From Cololabis saira (taxonomy: Eukaryota > Chordata > Actinopteri > Beloniformes > Belonidae): DNA of 64,000 nt. The translations under genes and the position numbers were made by a program. Below the pieces are notes generated by a model. The model saw nothing but the letters and a program-made list of their open reading frames with translations, was not told where the DNA came from and ran no database searches. The stretch spans positions 4,547,093 to 4,611,092 of the forward strand of contig NC_084590.1 in the NCBI RefSeq assembly GCF_033807715.1. The letters are read 5' to 3'. This document shows positions 12,235 through 22,620 of this stretch, one piece after another. How positions within the stretch are numbered: position 1 is the first letter of the stretch; each line of letters opens with the position of its first letter.

Positions 12235-12386
12235 CAATTTTCACCTGTTTCAAGTAGATTTTCACTTAAAATAAGTAAAAAAAATCTGCCATTGGAACAA
12301 GATTTTTTTGCTTGTAGATAAATCTTGTCCGACTGGTAGATTTTCCTACTTATATCAAGTGAAAATTTTCTTGAACAGGTGAAAAT
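12235..12386. repeat. Long imperfect hairpin inside hAT-like copy 1
   Basis: Arms CACCTGTTTCAAGTAGATTT... and its reverse complement ...AAAATTTTCTTGAACAGGTG surround a short centre with AACAAGATTTTTTTGC. Copy 2 has the same structure at 24192-24353, so it is a family trait. Confidence 0.85.
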
Positions 12387-12510
12387 GGTCAAATAAGTTA
12401 TTTTTCTGGTGTTATTTTTCTGGTGATGACTCTAAATGTTGAAATAGCAGTAAAACCACATTCATTGATGAAATGACATAAGGGATGGAAAGGGGGGATG
12501 GCAGTTTTAC

Positions 12511-13032
12511 AGGGGGGATGATTTGGACTGTTTTTATTTCAGGGGGGGGTGATTTGGACTGTTTTTATTTCAGGGGGGGATGATTTGGACCGTTTTTATT
12601 TCAGGGGGGGGTGATTTGGACTGTTTTTATTTCAGGGGGGATGATTTGGACCGTTTTTATTTCAGGGGGGGGTGATTTGGACTGTTTTTATTTCAGGGGG
12701 GGATGATTTGGACCGTTTTTATTTCAGGGGGGGGTGATTTGGACCGTTTTTATTTCAGGGGGGATGATTTGGACCGTTTTTATTTCAGGGGGGGATGATT
12801 TTGACCATTTTTATTTCAGGGGGGATGATTTGGACCGTTTTTATTTCAGGGGGGGGTGATTTGGACTGTTTTTATTTCAGGGGGGATGATTTGGACCGTT
12901 TTTATTTCAGGGGGGATGATTTGGACCGTTTTTATTTCAGGGGGGGGTGATTTGGACTGTTTTTATTTCAGGGGGGATGATTTGGACCGTTTTTATTTCA
13001 GGGAGGGGGTGATTTGGACCGTTTTTATTTCA
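12511..13032. repeat. 30-bp minisatellite, about 17 units
   Basis: Units read AGGGGGGATGATTTGGACCG then TTTTTATTTC, with two main variants: GGATGATTTGGACCG and GGGGTGATTTGGACTG. The variants largely alternate, suggesting past amplification as a two-unit block. Copy 2 of the host element has a single unit at the same place (about 24048-24080, reverse). Confidence 0.95.
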
Positions 13033-13050
13033 GGGAGGGGTATATACAGT

Positions 13051-13417
13051 ATAACCTCTGTTGAAGAGCTATGTTTTGAGCAGAGTTGTGAGATAGATAT
13101 CTGTGTTCCATATGTAAACGTGAAGCTGATTCCACAGGAGAAGGGCATGAAACCTGAAAGCTCTGCTTTGGGATCTTGTCCTGCAACCACAAGCAGACAG
13201 TTACTCTAAGAAGAAAGACTGTATTTGTGGGGTGGTAAAGGACGCAGAGTACGTTCACATACTGTAGGCAGGAGGTTGGCCATTAAGAGCTTTGTACATG
13301 ATATGAATGCTTTTATATTCTATTACAAATCTTGCCAGAAGCCAATGTAGACAAAACAGGAATACGATCTTGCTGGTAATATTGACATAAAATTAAGGCT
13401 TTTTAGGAAAATATTCA
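13051..13417. other. Unannotated spacer
   Basis: Short unique sequence between two MITEs. No coding or RNA signal recognised. Confidence 0.3.
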
Positions 13418-13421
13418 TTAA

Positions 13422-13923
13422 AGGGGACCTATTATGAAAAACATGTTTTTTCTCTCTTTAACATCTATAAAGTGGTCTCCCCTCAGCCTGCCAACTCAGA
13501 GAAGGAGGAAAGCAACCAAATTCTGCAGTGTCTGTACAGCCGCCCGGATGAGCCGTCCAGTGTGATGTGGATCTACGAGCCAATAAGATTCTGCTCCCGT
13601 CGTTACGTAACGACGGGAGCGATGTGTGAAACCACGCCCACAACTAACTCTGGCTGAAACAACAACTAACTCCGCCGGCCGGAGCTTCCGCCATTTTTTC
13701 GTAGCGGTGTATCCCGTCATTCAGGCAACCAATCAGCACAGAGCCTCATTATCATAGCCCCGCCCACTCAGAATCCAGCATAGATAATGAGGTTAGAGAA
13801 TGGGAAGATAAAGACATGGCTCAGAGGCTGAATTTCCAATTTTTAGCAAAAACAATCAAAAGCTGGTTTTTAAGACATTCAAGGCCTATTTAAAATAGGT
13901 ATTAGATCCATAATAGGTCCCCT
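13422..13923. mobile_element. TTAA-flanked MITE (Kolobok/T2-like)
   Basis: Ends AGGGGACCTATTATG and CATAATAGGTCCCCT are inverted repeats, each flanked directly by TTAA (13418-13421 and 13924-13927). TTAA duplications fit Kolobok/T2 or piggyBac types. An AGGGG start after TTAA resembles T2-like families known from fish and frogs. The interior is GC-richer and has no transposase. It carries the perfect palindrome at 13593-13620. Confidence 0.7.
13593..13620. repeat. Perfect 28-bp palindrome within the TTAA MITE
   Basis: Each half is GCTCCCGTCGTTAC, meeting at GTAC-like symmetry (TTACGTAA centre). It is CpG-containing and could form a cruciform or hairpin. Confidence 0.9.
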
Positions 13924-14295
13924 TTAAAATAGCAATGCAATAGTCAAGCTTGTATATACAGTGGGGCAAAAAAGTATTTAGTCAGCCACCAATTGTGCAA
14001 GTTCTCCAGCTTAAAAAGATGAGATATACCTGTAATTTTCATCACAAGTATATCTCATCTTTGAGGGACAAAATGAAAAAAAAAAAGAAATCCAGAAAAT
14101 CACATTGTCTGATTTTATAGAATGTAGAATGTATTTGCAAATTATAGTGGAGAATAAGTATTTGGTTAATAACAAAAGTTCATCTCAATACTTTGTTATA
14201 TAGCCTTTGTTGGCAATGACAGAGGTCCAAGGTTTTCTGTAAGTCTTCACAAGGTTCTCACACACTGTTGCTGGTATTTTGGCCCATTCTTCCAT

Positions 14296-14685
14296 GATCT
14301 CCTCTAGAACAGTGATTGGTCCGTTCCTCCATGATCTCCTCCAGAGCAGTGATTGGTCCGTTCCTCCATGATCTCCTCTAGAGCAGTGATTGGTCCGTTC
14401 CTCCATGATCTCCTCTAGAGCAGTGATTGGTCCGTTCCTCCATGATCTCCTCTAGAGCAGTGATTGGTCCGTTCCTCCATGATCTCCTCTAGAGCAGTGA
14501 TTGGTCCGTTCCTCCATGCAGATCTCCTCTAGAGCAGTGATTGGTCCATTCCTCCATGATCTCCTCTAGAGCAGTGATTGGTCCGTTCCTCCATGATCTC
14601 CTCTAGAGCAGTGATTGGTCCATTCCTCCATGATCTCCTCTAGAGCAGTGATTGGTCCGTTCCTCCATGATCTCCTCTAGAGCAG
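14296..14685. repeat. 37-bp minisatellite inside Tc1 transposase sequence
   Basis: Unit GATCTCCTCTAGAGCAGTGA then TTGGTCCGTTCCTCCAT, about ten copies. The unit is derived from transposase codons just before EEWAKIP. One copy carries a 3-bp CAG insertion (near 14518); first and later copies differ at AGAAC/AGAGC and CCG/CCA. Since 37 is not a multiple of three, each unit shifts the frame. Confidence 0.95.
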
Positions 14686-15056
14686 TGATGTTTTGGGGCT
14701 ATCGCTGGGAAACACAGACTTTCAACTCCATCCAAAGATTTTCTATGGGGTTGAGATCTGGAGACTGGCTAGGCCACTCGAGGACCTTGAAATGTTTCTT
14801 AGGAAGCCACTCCTTGGTTGCCGTGGCGATGTGTTTGGATCATTGTCCTGCTGAAAGACCCAGCCATGTTTCATCTTCAATTCCCTTGCTGATGGAAGGA
14901 GGTTTTCACTCAAAACCTCACCATACATGGCCCCATTCATTCTTTCCCCTACACGGATTAGTCGTCCTGGTCCCTTTTCAGAAAAACATCCCCAGAGCAT
15001 GATGTTTCCACCCCCATGCTTCACAGTAGGTTTGGTGTTCTTTACATTGTTGTGCA

Positions 15057-16727
15057 TCTCGGGTAGCTTGGCTGTCCAGTTATCAAGGCTAATGATAATT
15101 CTATTAAAGAATTATTAATAATTAATAAAGTTGACTATTTATCAAATCGTATTATCAATATGATAAATAAAAATCCTCGGGGCACCACCGCCGGGGCCTT
15201 ACTCCGGTGGAATTCGATAACTAAAACAGCAGAAAATCAGTCTCATATGATTTTTGAATTATCCTGCAGAACAGCAAATCTTACAGAATAACAGTGAAGG
15301 CGTGATGTCCGAACACTAGGCTCTGCTTAAACAAATCAATTTGTGACCAAATCTTGCATGAAATAACAACAACCACTCGTTAAAAAAATCAATCAGGATT
15401 TATTCACATACGGGTATCAAAAGATGGTAAATAAATACCCAATAAATCCCGATGGCAAAACTACCTTGTTACAAAACCATTACCTAACTAGAAAAACAAC
15501 AATCAATAAAATGAAACATAAACGTTAAATGCATGGAATGAAAAGAAAAGAATCAAATGTAATAATAATAAAGATGATAAAGAACACAATAATGATAACG
15601 TACAGTAATACGCATACAGTAATCTCATTAAACATAAGTTCAGCTTTACACCGTTCTAACTGACTGATCGCCCAAACACAGCCTCACGTCTCCTCTGGAT
15701 TCTGCATCTGGGCTGCGGGTTCTGTCGGGGGTTCCAGTCCGATGCGGCCTCGTTCCTCTCGGCTTTCAGTCCAAGCAGTCTCTCGTCTCTCTCTCTTCTC
15801 CTTCGACTCTGAAGAAATAAAAAGACAGGGGTGCAGCAGCCGGGCGATCCCGCCCTGGTCAACGGAGCCTATCACGGCGTCTCGGTGCGCGCGGGGATCC
15901 GGTCCACTCGTCGGACGTGCGGGCTCCCGTCCGGGCTCCTGAGCGCGTGGGCCTCACGGACACAGGTGGCTGGGTGCTCCTCGGGCTGAGCTGGCAGGCT
16001 GACCGGAGGATCAGGCCCTCCTCGGGAGAGAACTTAGAGCGGAGAGAGAAATTAGAAAAGAGAGAAACTTGGGAGCGCAGTGCGCTCCGTGGTAACGGGT
16101 CTTACGCTCCGCCGGACACTCCAGGCTCGAAGCGGCTCCCCCCCCCGTCTCGTCGCAGCGCTCAGGAATAAATGGGTAGATGCGGCCGTGGCTGCCTCGG
16201 TCGGCAGGCACGTCTTGTCCGGTCCGCTGGCTGAGGGAGAGAGTGAGCACTGGGCAGGAAGGGAGCTTTTGAGTTCCGCGGGCTGCGTGATGTCACCAGC
16301 CCCTGGCAAGTGATTGGGTGCTTCCCGCTTTTGGGCTTGGGGCGGTTTTACTGAGAGGGACAGTCCCCCCCTTCAGGGCTCGCTTCCCGGGCTCCATTTA
16401 GTCTGAACCCCCCCTGGTGTCGTCACCCCAGGGAGTCTGTTCCTGGTCCCTTTGCGTTGTCTTTTCCTTTGTTCCTCCAGGTCTGGCGGGAACCCTGCTG
16501 GGTTTGTGGGGGCTATACTGCGCCTGACCCCCCTCCTAGGTGTCGTAAACTTACTATCTCGAGCTAGGCCGTGGGGGTCGTAAACGGACTATCTCGGCCG
16601 AGATCACCAGGAGGCACATTGCAGCCGATTTTCAGCTGAGCAGTTTCAAAGTTTCAAATATACACATTCACAAAATGTTCATACACATTTATAAGTCCAG
16701 AGTTCACGTGGGCGACGCCCAACAACA
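15057..16727 (-). mobile_element. LTR-like insertion (putative solo LTR) in the Tc1 fossil
   Basis: Bounded by a 4-bp duplication TGCA (15053-15056 and 16728-16731). Removing it rejoins the transposase frame at KAELH/NNVKNT, so the boundaries are firm. Read on the minus strand it begins TGTTGTTGGGCGTCGCC, as LTRs begin with TG, but ends CCCGAGA rather than CA. A GC- and CpG-rich promoter-like section lies at about 15680-16550. An AATAAATCC near 15395-15405 (minus) could serve polyadenylation. No gag, pol or env coding is visible. A solo LTR of an endogenous retrovirus-like element is my best reading. Another non-coding element class is possible because the 3' end is atypical. Confidence 0.5.
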
Positions 16728-17307
16728 TGCAACTCAGCTTTCTTTCTCTTCCAAACACGACAAGTTGTGTTTCTACCAAAAAGTTCTATTTTGGTTTCAT
16801 CTGACCATATAACATTCTCCCAGTCCTCTTCTGCATCATCCAAATACTTTCTATCAAACTTCAGACCTGGACATGTCCTGTCTTCAGCAGGAACGTCTGG
16901 CCCTGCAGGATCTGAGTCCCTGATCGTAGTGAGTTACTGATGGTTCCTTTGTTACTCTGGTCCCAGCTCTCTGCAGGTCATTCACTAGGTCCCCGTGTGG
17001 TTCTGGGATCTTTACTCACCGTTCTGGTGATCATTTTTACCCCACGGGGTGAGATATTGGAGCCCCAGATGGAGGGAGATTATCAGTGTCTTGTATATTT
17101 CCATTTTCTAATAATTGCTCCCACAGTTGATTTCTTCACACCAAGCTGTTACCGGTTGCAGATTCAGTCTTCCCAGTCTGGTGCAGGTCTGAGTCCTGGT
17201 CCTGGTCCTGGTCCTGGTCCTGGTGCAGGTCTACAATTTAGTTTCTCACGTCCTTTGACAGCTCTTTGGTCTTGGCCATAGTGGAGTTTGGAGTGTGACT
17301 GTTTGAG

Positions 17308-17572
17308 GTTGTGGACAGGTGTCTTTTATACTGATAATGAGTTAAAACAGGTGCCTTTTATACTGATAACCAGTTAAAACAGGTGTCTTTTATACTGGTA
17401 ACCAGTTAAAACAGGTGTCTTTTATACTGATAACCAGTTAAAACAGGTGTCTTTTATACTGGTAACCAGTTAAAACTGGTGTCTTTTATACTGATAATGA
17501 GTTAAAACAGGTGTCTTTTATACTGATAACCAGTTAAAACTGGTGTCTTTTATACTGATAACCAGTTAAAAC
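17308..17572. repeat. 32-bp minisatellite in the Tc1 fossil, about eight units
   Basis: Unit AGGTGTCTTTTATACTGATA then ACCAGTTAAAAC. Variants include TGGTGTC starts, ACTGGTA and ATGAGTT. It ends at the single-copy family sequence AGGTGCCATTAATACAGG. It derives from the untranslated region between transposase start and inverted repeat. Confidence 0.95.
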
Positions 17573-17816
17573 AGGTGCCATTAATACAGGAAACGAGTAG
17601 AGAGAACCTCTTAAAAAAGAAGTTACAGGTCTGTGAAAGCCAGAAATCTTGACCAAATACTTATTTTACTGAGGAATTTACCAATTAATTCAGTAAAAAT
17701 CCTACAATGTGATTTCCTGGATTCTTTCCACCCATTCTGTCTCTCATAGTTGAAGTTACCTATGATGAAAATGACAGGCCTCTCTCATCTTTTTAAGTGG
17801 TGGAACTTGCACCATT

Positions 17817-17820
<4 letters not shown>

Positions 17821-17900
<80 letters not shown>
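17821..17900. repeat. (TA)n microsatellite replacing the Tc1 right terminus
   Basis: Pure TA dinucleotides, about 80 bp, ending in CATACATATATACATATG. Confidence 0.97.
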
Positions 17901-17904
<4 letters not shown>

Positions 17905-17915
17905 CATATATACAT

Positions 17916-18774
17916 ATGTTATGGTTAATGTAGAAAAACGGCTATTTTGCAAAGTACATACATTTTTAAGCTCATGGTGTGCGGACATCACATTTTTAAT
18001 CATCCCTCCAGTCTCGATGCTCCGGTCAGCTCGAGACAATTGTCTAGAGCTGACCGGAGCATGCCGTGGCAATTATAGCCATTATTCTGAGTCCAAATCC
18101 CATGCAGTATATTCCTAAATTGAGTATTCCAAAACGAATAATGCAAACTACAGATCACGTCATTGGCACCCCAGAATAGAGGCCACCGAGGTGGCAAAGG
18201 TCAGTGGAGTGCACTCACCTCTACCAGCCTTATAGGTGTGGGAAATGTACTGTAAAAATCCAGTGTGACAGTCTTTGTGAGGAAACATCTATTCCACCTT
18301 CTCTTTGCACCTCCAAAACATACAAACAGTTGCGTCTCTCTCATGGAAGGTGAAGCTCCTAAACCAGAATCGCGCAAACCCGAAGCGTGCGCATGATGAG
18401 ATGAGTCTCTCCTCCTCCTCCATTTGCACAAATTGATGAAGCCAAAACAAACTAAGCAAACGTAATTCATTTGGTAGATAGAGTCCAGTTACTACACTAC
18501 AGAATAGCCTACAGTTCAGTTGAATGGATGAAATTCGCGCTTCAAACCGGTCACTTACAGTCACTTATCAGTGCAGTTGCTGCGTAGCAGCCAATTGAAG
18601 AAGCCCATATGCTGCACATGCTTGTTGTTGACAAGGCTGTTTATGGCTGTTGAAGACACATCCACAGCATTAACTGACTACTGCCGTTTCTCTACATTAG
18701 CCGCCCTGAGGGTTATTTTGCACATTAGCCGGCTATTTTGCAAAATAGCCGTTTTTCTACATTAACCGTAACAT
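17916..18774. repeat. Inverted repeat pair of ~38 bp bracketing 0.8 kb
   Basis: Left arm 17916-17953 (ATGTTATGGTTAATGTAGAA, then AAACGGCTATTTTGCAAA) and right arm 18737-18774 are reverse complements with one mismatch seen. The arms abut a (TA)n tract on one side and a (CA)n tract on the other. The interior has no transposase I recognise. It may be a non-autonomous element whose outer ends were lost to microsatellite turnover. A near-palindrome at 18017-18062 lies inside the left part. Confidence 0.6.
18017..18062. repeat. 46-bp near-perfect palindrome
   Basis: ATGCTCCGGTCAGCTCGAGA pairs with TCTAGAGCTGACCGGAGCAT around an ACAATTGT-like centre. One mismatched pair is visible (CTCGAG against CTAGAG). 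Confidence 0.88.
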
Positions 18775-18822
18775 ATTTATATATAAACTGTATATATATA
18801 CACTCACATAAATATACTGAAT

Positions 18823-18960
<138 letters not shown>

Positions 18961-19125
18961 TACAACTGGCATTCCTGGGTTAAAAAGATAATATATGGTC
19001 CTGAACTATGACGTCAAAAATAATACAAAAGACGTTTCGGAGTAAATGTCATCAGTCGTTCTGCCAAGTCAAGGCAAGATTAAGGGTGTGATTTTCAAAC
19101 CTACTGATTTCAATGCGAAATTAAT

Positions 19126-19550
19126 GTAAGTAAGTAAGTAAAGTTTATTTATAGAACACTTTTCACAAACAAGAGAATCACAAGGTGCTTCACAAAAAAA
19201 TAAAACAATACAATAAAAACAATATGATACAGATAAAAGCTCCTAGATTAAAAGTGCATAAAACGACCCTCTCACTACTGATGTTTACAAGCTCTGAGAA
19301 ACAGGTGGGTTTTTAGTTTGCTCTTAAAAGCGTTGATGGAGTCCAGCGAACGTAGAGATGGTGCCAGAGCCTCGGTGCAACGGTCTGGAAGTAGGGATCT
19401 CCTCGTGTCTCAAAACCAGTACGAGAGACCATGAGCAAGCTCTGGTCACATGATTATGACCATGCAGAGCTCTAAATGTCAGCACCAAGATTTTAAAGGT
19501 AAAACAAAAAGCCAGTGAAGAATTTTTTTTAATTGGGGTGATTTTAGCCC
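19126..19550 (-). repeat. Common teleost dispersed repeat (reverse orientation)
   Basis: Starts with (TAAG)n then AAAGTTTATTTATAGAACAC and CACAAGGTGCTTCACAAAAA. Later blocks are CAGGTGGGTTTTTAGTTTGC, CTTAAAAGCGTTGATGGAGTCC, GAGCTCTAAATGTCAGCACC and AAAAGCCAGTGAAGAAT. These fragments recur across teleost genomes in this order. The short-repeat end and orientation suggest the 3' end of a retroelement. Exact class not assigned. Confidence 0.55.
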
Positions 19551-19559
19551 TTGAGAGCA

Positions 19560-20298
19560 AGTCAGCAACCTTGCTGCAGAATTTTGGTTTTGTATTTAGG
19601 CATCAATATGGAAATCACACAGTGGCGACTGTCTGTATTTAACGTAGATAAGAAGTCAGAGAAATCAGACAAAAATTCAGCATAAACGTGAGGACATGTA
19701 TTCAAACAAACAAGGGGTTTTTTGTGTATTCAAATATGGATGAGAAGCTGAGTTTAAGGCTTTGTTATTTGTTCTTGTTTCATATTTAGGGAAATATTTG
19801 GCTCTAACAAAAACTGTTGAGATAGCGATAGCATAGCTGCTTTTTCCTTTCATACCAGTTTGTTTAATAATGGGGATGTGCGAACAATAGATCTTATTTT
19901 TAAAAGTCTACATTTAATTATCTTTGGAGCTGTCTGCAAATGAATGTGAGATCACCACCTCACTTTAAATCCACACTGACTAAATTAAAATAAGGGTTCA
20001 TCCACATTTTGCTTGCTCAAGTGTGGTAATAGATTTACTTATCAATGCAGTGACGAGTGTGTCTCAAAGCGTATATACGATTCATATGTAGAATAAAAAC
20101 ATACATCGGTGACTCACTGGTGTCCAATAGGTGTGTGTTTTAGGAAAGACTGGCATTGTGTTTGTCTACAATCATGACTCAGATGAAGACCAGAGTTCAT
20201 TCACAAAACCAGTTCATATCAAAAGGGTTTACAAATTAGTTCCTTGCTGCACCGTATAGAACCTGATGTACAACAGCATTTGCACTTTTAAATTATAT
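19560..20298. other. Unannotated AT-rich spacer
   Basis: No coding or repeat signal recognised. Confidence 0.3.
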
Positions 20299-20306
20299 GT
20301 TGTAGA

Positions 20307-21341
20307 TAGGGCTGTAACAATATATTGTGCCACGAAATTTTGCGATACAAAAACGTCACAATACGTGTCGTGGAGGTGACAAAGTGTATCGCGATATTGG
20401 GTTATTAATATTAATCTATTGTGTTGACTAGTAACAACCACGCCTCGACCCACGGACCAAAATCTTCCTCCGCTCAGAAGAAACTAGTCCCGTTTTGGTC
20501 CCGATCACGGGGCTCTTGCAGGGTTTTGAGCTCTGAACCTTTACTGATGTAAGTCTGGTGTAGAGTTAAGCCTTACCTTATTAAATTAAACCTTTTTGGG
20601 GTGGTGAGTAGTATAAACACGGGGACAACTTCTGCTGAGTTCCAGTGTACTTTAATGTCCCTCAACAGTGTAGGATTTTAGAACATCAACACAGCACCTA
20701 GTGCCGTACTGTGGCGTATCACTCCGCCCAATCTAAAACAGACTAATCACTACAGATAAACTGACTAGTGTTATTATAGTCCCTGATTTACATCAGAATA
20801 TAAAGAATAGATTTATAAAATAATCAACCCTGAATTACCAAAATAACCTTCTTAACAAAAATAAATCTCCTCTTACACTTATAAGGTGAGCATGAATCAA
20901 TCTGTTTATGATGTAAAATTGTATGTATTTATTTACTTTTATTTATTTATTTAATTTTAGTTGTTAAATTTCTGGAAAAGAAAAAAGTCAAATCATACAT
21001 GAGAGAAACTATTCAGTTTGTAGCAAAATATTTTTATTGTATGAAACTGAAGATGCATAATGCAAACCTGACATTTACTTTTAGTTCAGATTGTGGAAAA
21101 TGGTTGGCCTGGCTTTCTCTTTAGTTATAACAGTTATAAAGCATTACAAACTGTAACAATAGGGCAAACGCACAGTATTGTTTTGTATTTTGTGTTTTTC
21201 AAATAAAAGACAATGTTTTCCAGTCATATGTTCCTCATTCAAGGTTGTTAAAAAAATACTGCTATCATATCGTATCGTTATCGTGACCCCAATATCGTGT
21301 ATCATATCGTATCGTGAGATTAGTGTATCGTTACAGCCCTA
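20307..21341. mobile_element. hAT-type non-autonomous element with perfect 8-bp TSD
   Basis: Begins TAGGGCTGTAACAATA and ends TATCGTTACAGCCCTA, an inverted pair. Both ends are flanked by GTTGTAGA (20299-20306 and 21342-21349), the 8-bp duplication typical of hAT elements. Subterminal ATATCG/CGATAT motifs repeat at both ends. A second family member lies at 50165-51767. The two share both ends but differ in the middle. Here 20495-20925 is a private segment, probably an insertion or a replaced centre. No transposase frame. Confidence 0.9.
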
Positions 21342-21884
21342 GTTGTAGATCATCCAACTTTGCAGTTTTTGTAAAAGGCATCAGTGGTATCTGCTTGAAA
21401 TTGTATTTACGGGGATTTAATAAAGAAGCTGTTATTTCACATTGTTTCAGTATGTATTACATAATGTATAAACTGCTCATTTCTATCTGCCTGCAGCAGC
21501 AATGTAGCAAAAGCACCATAGGACGCAAAATGTCATATCCAAGGAAGGGCATAGCAGTAGGAACCCCAGTGAGAATAACGAAGATAAGCTTCCTTACAAA
21601 GAGGATGAGTGGTAGAGACGCAGCAGTCCATGGGACACCCAGCACCATATGTCCTGGCCGGTTGGGAGTGGTGGTCCTCCCGGGTCAGCTAATCAATCAT
21701 TAAGACCCCAACCTTGAGTTTTTTTGCAGAGGTAGTACCAGCACCGCAGGGCAGACCCCGGAGCCCGGAGCATTGTGCCAATATTCCTTCTTTCAGGTGG
21801 GCCACAGTTCATCAGCATCCCATCTTAACATATGGGTGTACAAAGAGATGCATTTCAACACGACCTTAATGAAACAGTCCCATT

Positions 21885-21989
<105 letters not shown>

Positions 21990-22047
21990 GGATATATATA
22001 TTGCCCAATATAAGTGCCCCTATAATCAATTTAAAACTGTTAAAAAT

Positions 22048-22620
22048 GTTATTTCGAACATGTCTAAAAAACAAATAAAAGACAAGAAAACTAATCCAGC
22101 TGGGCATTCCACCACATAAAGAAAAAAACCAACATCAAAACACATATTTCAAGTTACATGTTGGAAAAGGAGTGGGAGGAAGTATAAACTTATTTAATCC
22201 CACCCCCTTTCCACAACTAAACATCAATTATATGTCTGTATTTATTTTTTATACTGTACACTAATTTGTATAAATATATATCAGTTTTACAAAAATAACC
22301 TGTTTAATACAAGATGTAAGCTCTATCATAAATATAATATAACTATGATATAAATATAATCCGTATATCTAAGTATATAAACATACAAAGACAACATGAC
22401 GAAATAGCAGAACACACACAGCTGCTGATCTTTAAACACAGTCTTCACTTTTATACCTCAAATAAACCTTTTCTTTATATTCCTTCTTAAATTGTTTTAT
22501 TTTTGTACATTCTTTTAACTCCAAATTCAAACTATTCCACAATTTAATTCCTCAAACTGATACACAAAAACTTCTTTTTGTTGTACGCACAAATAAAGAT
22601 TTGAAGTTTAGGTTTCCCCT
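22048..22620 (-). mobile_element. LINE 3' end fragment, copy 1
   Basis: Nearly the same sequence as 61004-61610 (shared GGGCATTCCACCACATAAAG, TGTTGGAAAAGGAGTGGGAG, CAAAAACTTCTTTTTGTTGT). On the minus strand the coding end reads FKSLFVRTTKRSFCVSV then a stop, and GIKLWNS-like residues, the C-terminus of a CR1/L2-group ORF2, followed by a long AT-rich 3' UTR. Strongly 5' truncated. Confidence 0.65.

Larger units (their letters stand above)
11831..13042 (-). mobile_element. hAT-like element, copy 1, with its far end turned into a minisatellite
   Basis: Begins CAGTACTCGAGTTGTAAAAA, the same terminus as the right end of the copy at 24009-24758, in inverted orientation. Shared interior blocks include GATCACTGCAAAAACTC and ATCTTAACAAGAATATTTGTC. 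The flanks AATACAGT (11823-11830) and TATACAGT (13043-13050) match at 7 of 8 bases, consistent with the 8-bp TSD of hAT elements. The opposite inverted repeat is missing because a 30-bp unit next to it has been amplified. No transposase is present. Confidence 0.7.
14185..17280 (-). pseudogene. Tc1-like transposase remnants, interrupted
   Basis: Family role: a DDE transposase that binds its inverted repeats and cuts and pastes the element at TA. Visible on the minus strand, N to C: a decayed DNA-binding part (17280-16850); the first catalytic region, WSDETKIELFGRN, encoded near 16800 and continuing to KAELH at 16732; a break by the insertion 15057-16727; then [20 protein letters not shown] from about 15056, [12 protein letters not shown], and the second catalytic Asp in [10 protein letters not shown] near 14860. 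The stretch that should hold the final Glu is frame-damaged and meets the 37-bp array (14296-14685). The C-terminus [16 protein letters not shown] to GYITKY lies at 14185-14295. Clearly inactive. Confidence 0.85.
13959..17820 (-). mobile_element. Fossil Tc1-like transposon with nested insertion and tandem expansions
   Basis: The left end CAGTGGGGCAAAAAAGTATT preceded by TA (13957-13958) is the terminus of a common fish Tc1-like family. The matching right inverted repeat (about 17640-17818, with AATCCTACAATGTGATTT and ACAGGCCTCTCTCATC) stops at CACCATTGGTT, where a (TA)n tract replaces the terminal ~40 bp. Transposase remnants run on the minus strand in four pieces. A 37-bp minisatellite, a 1671-bp insertion, a CCTGGT hexamer run (about 17195-17225) and a 32-bp minisatellite separate or interrupt them. 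Without these additions the length fits an ordinary Tc1 element. Confidence 0.85.

Noticed and set aside
12511..13032. Repeated 30-bp units as a possible CRISPR array or coding repeat
   Set aside because: No spacers between units, and the single-unit copy in a second element shows a minisatellite origin.
14296..14685. Regularly spaced ~37-bp repeats that could suggest a CRISPR array
   Set aside because: The units are contiguous with no unique spacers and are derived from Tc1 transposase sequence; the genome is eukaryotic.
18211..18241. 31-bp minus-strand microexon with GTGAGTGC donor, phase-compatible with 5806-5845
   Set aside because: It lies inside the inverted-repeat-bracketed segment 17916-18774, and a 31-bp fit has a high chance rate.
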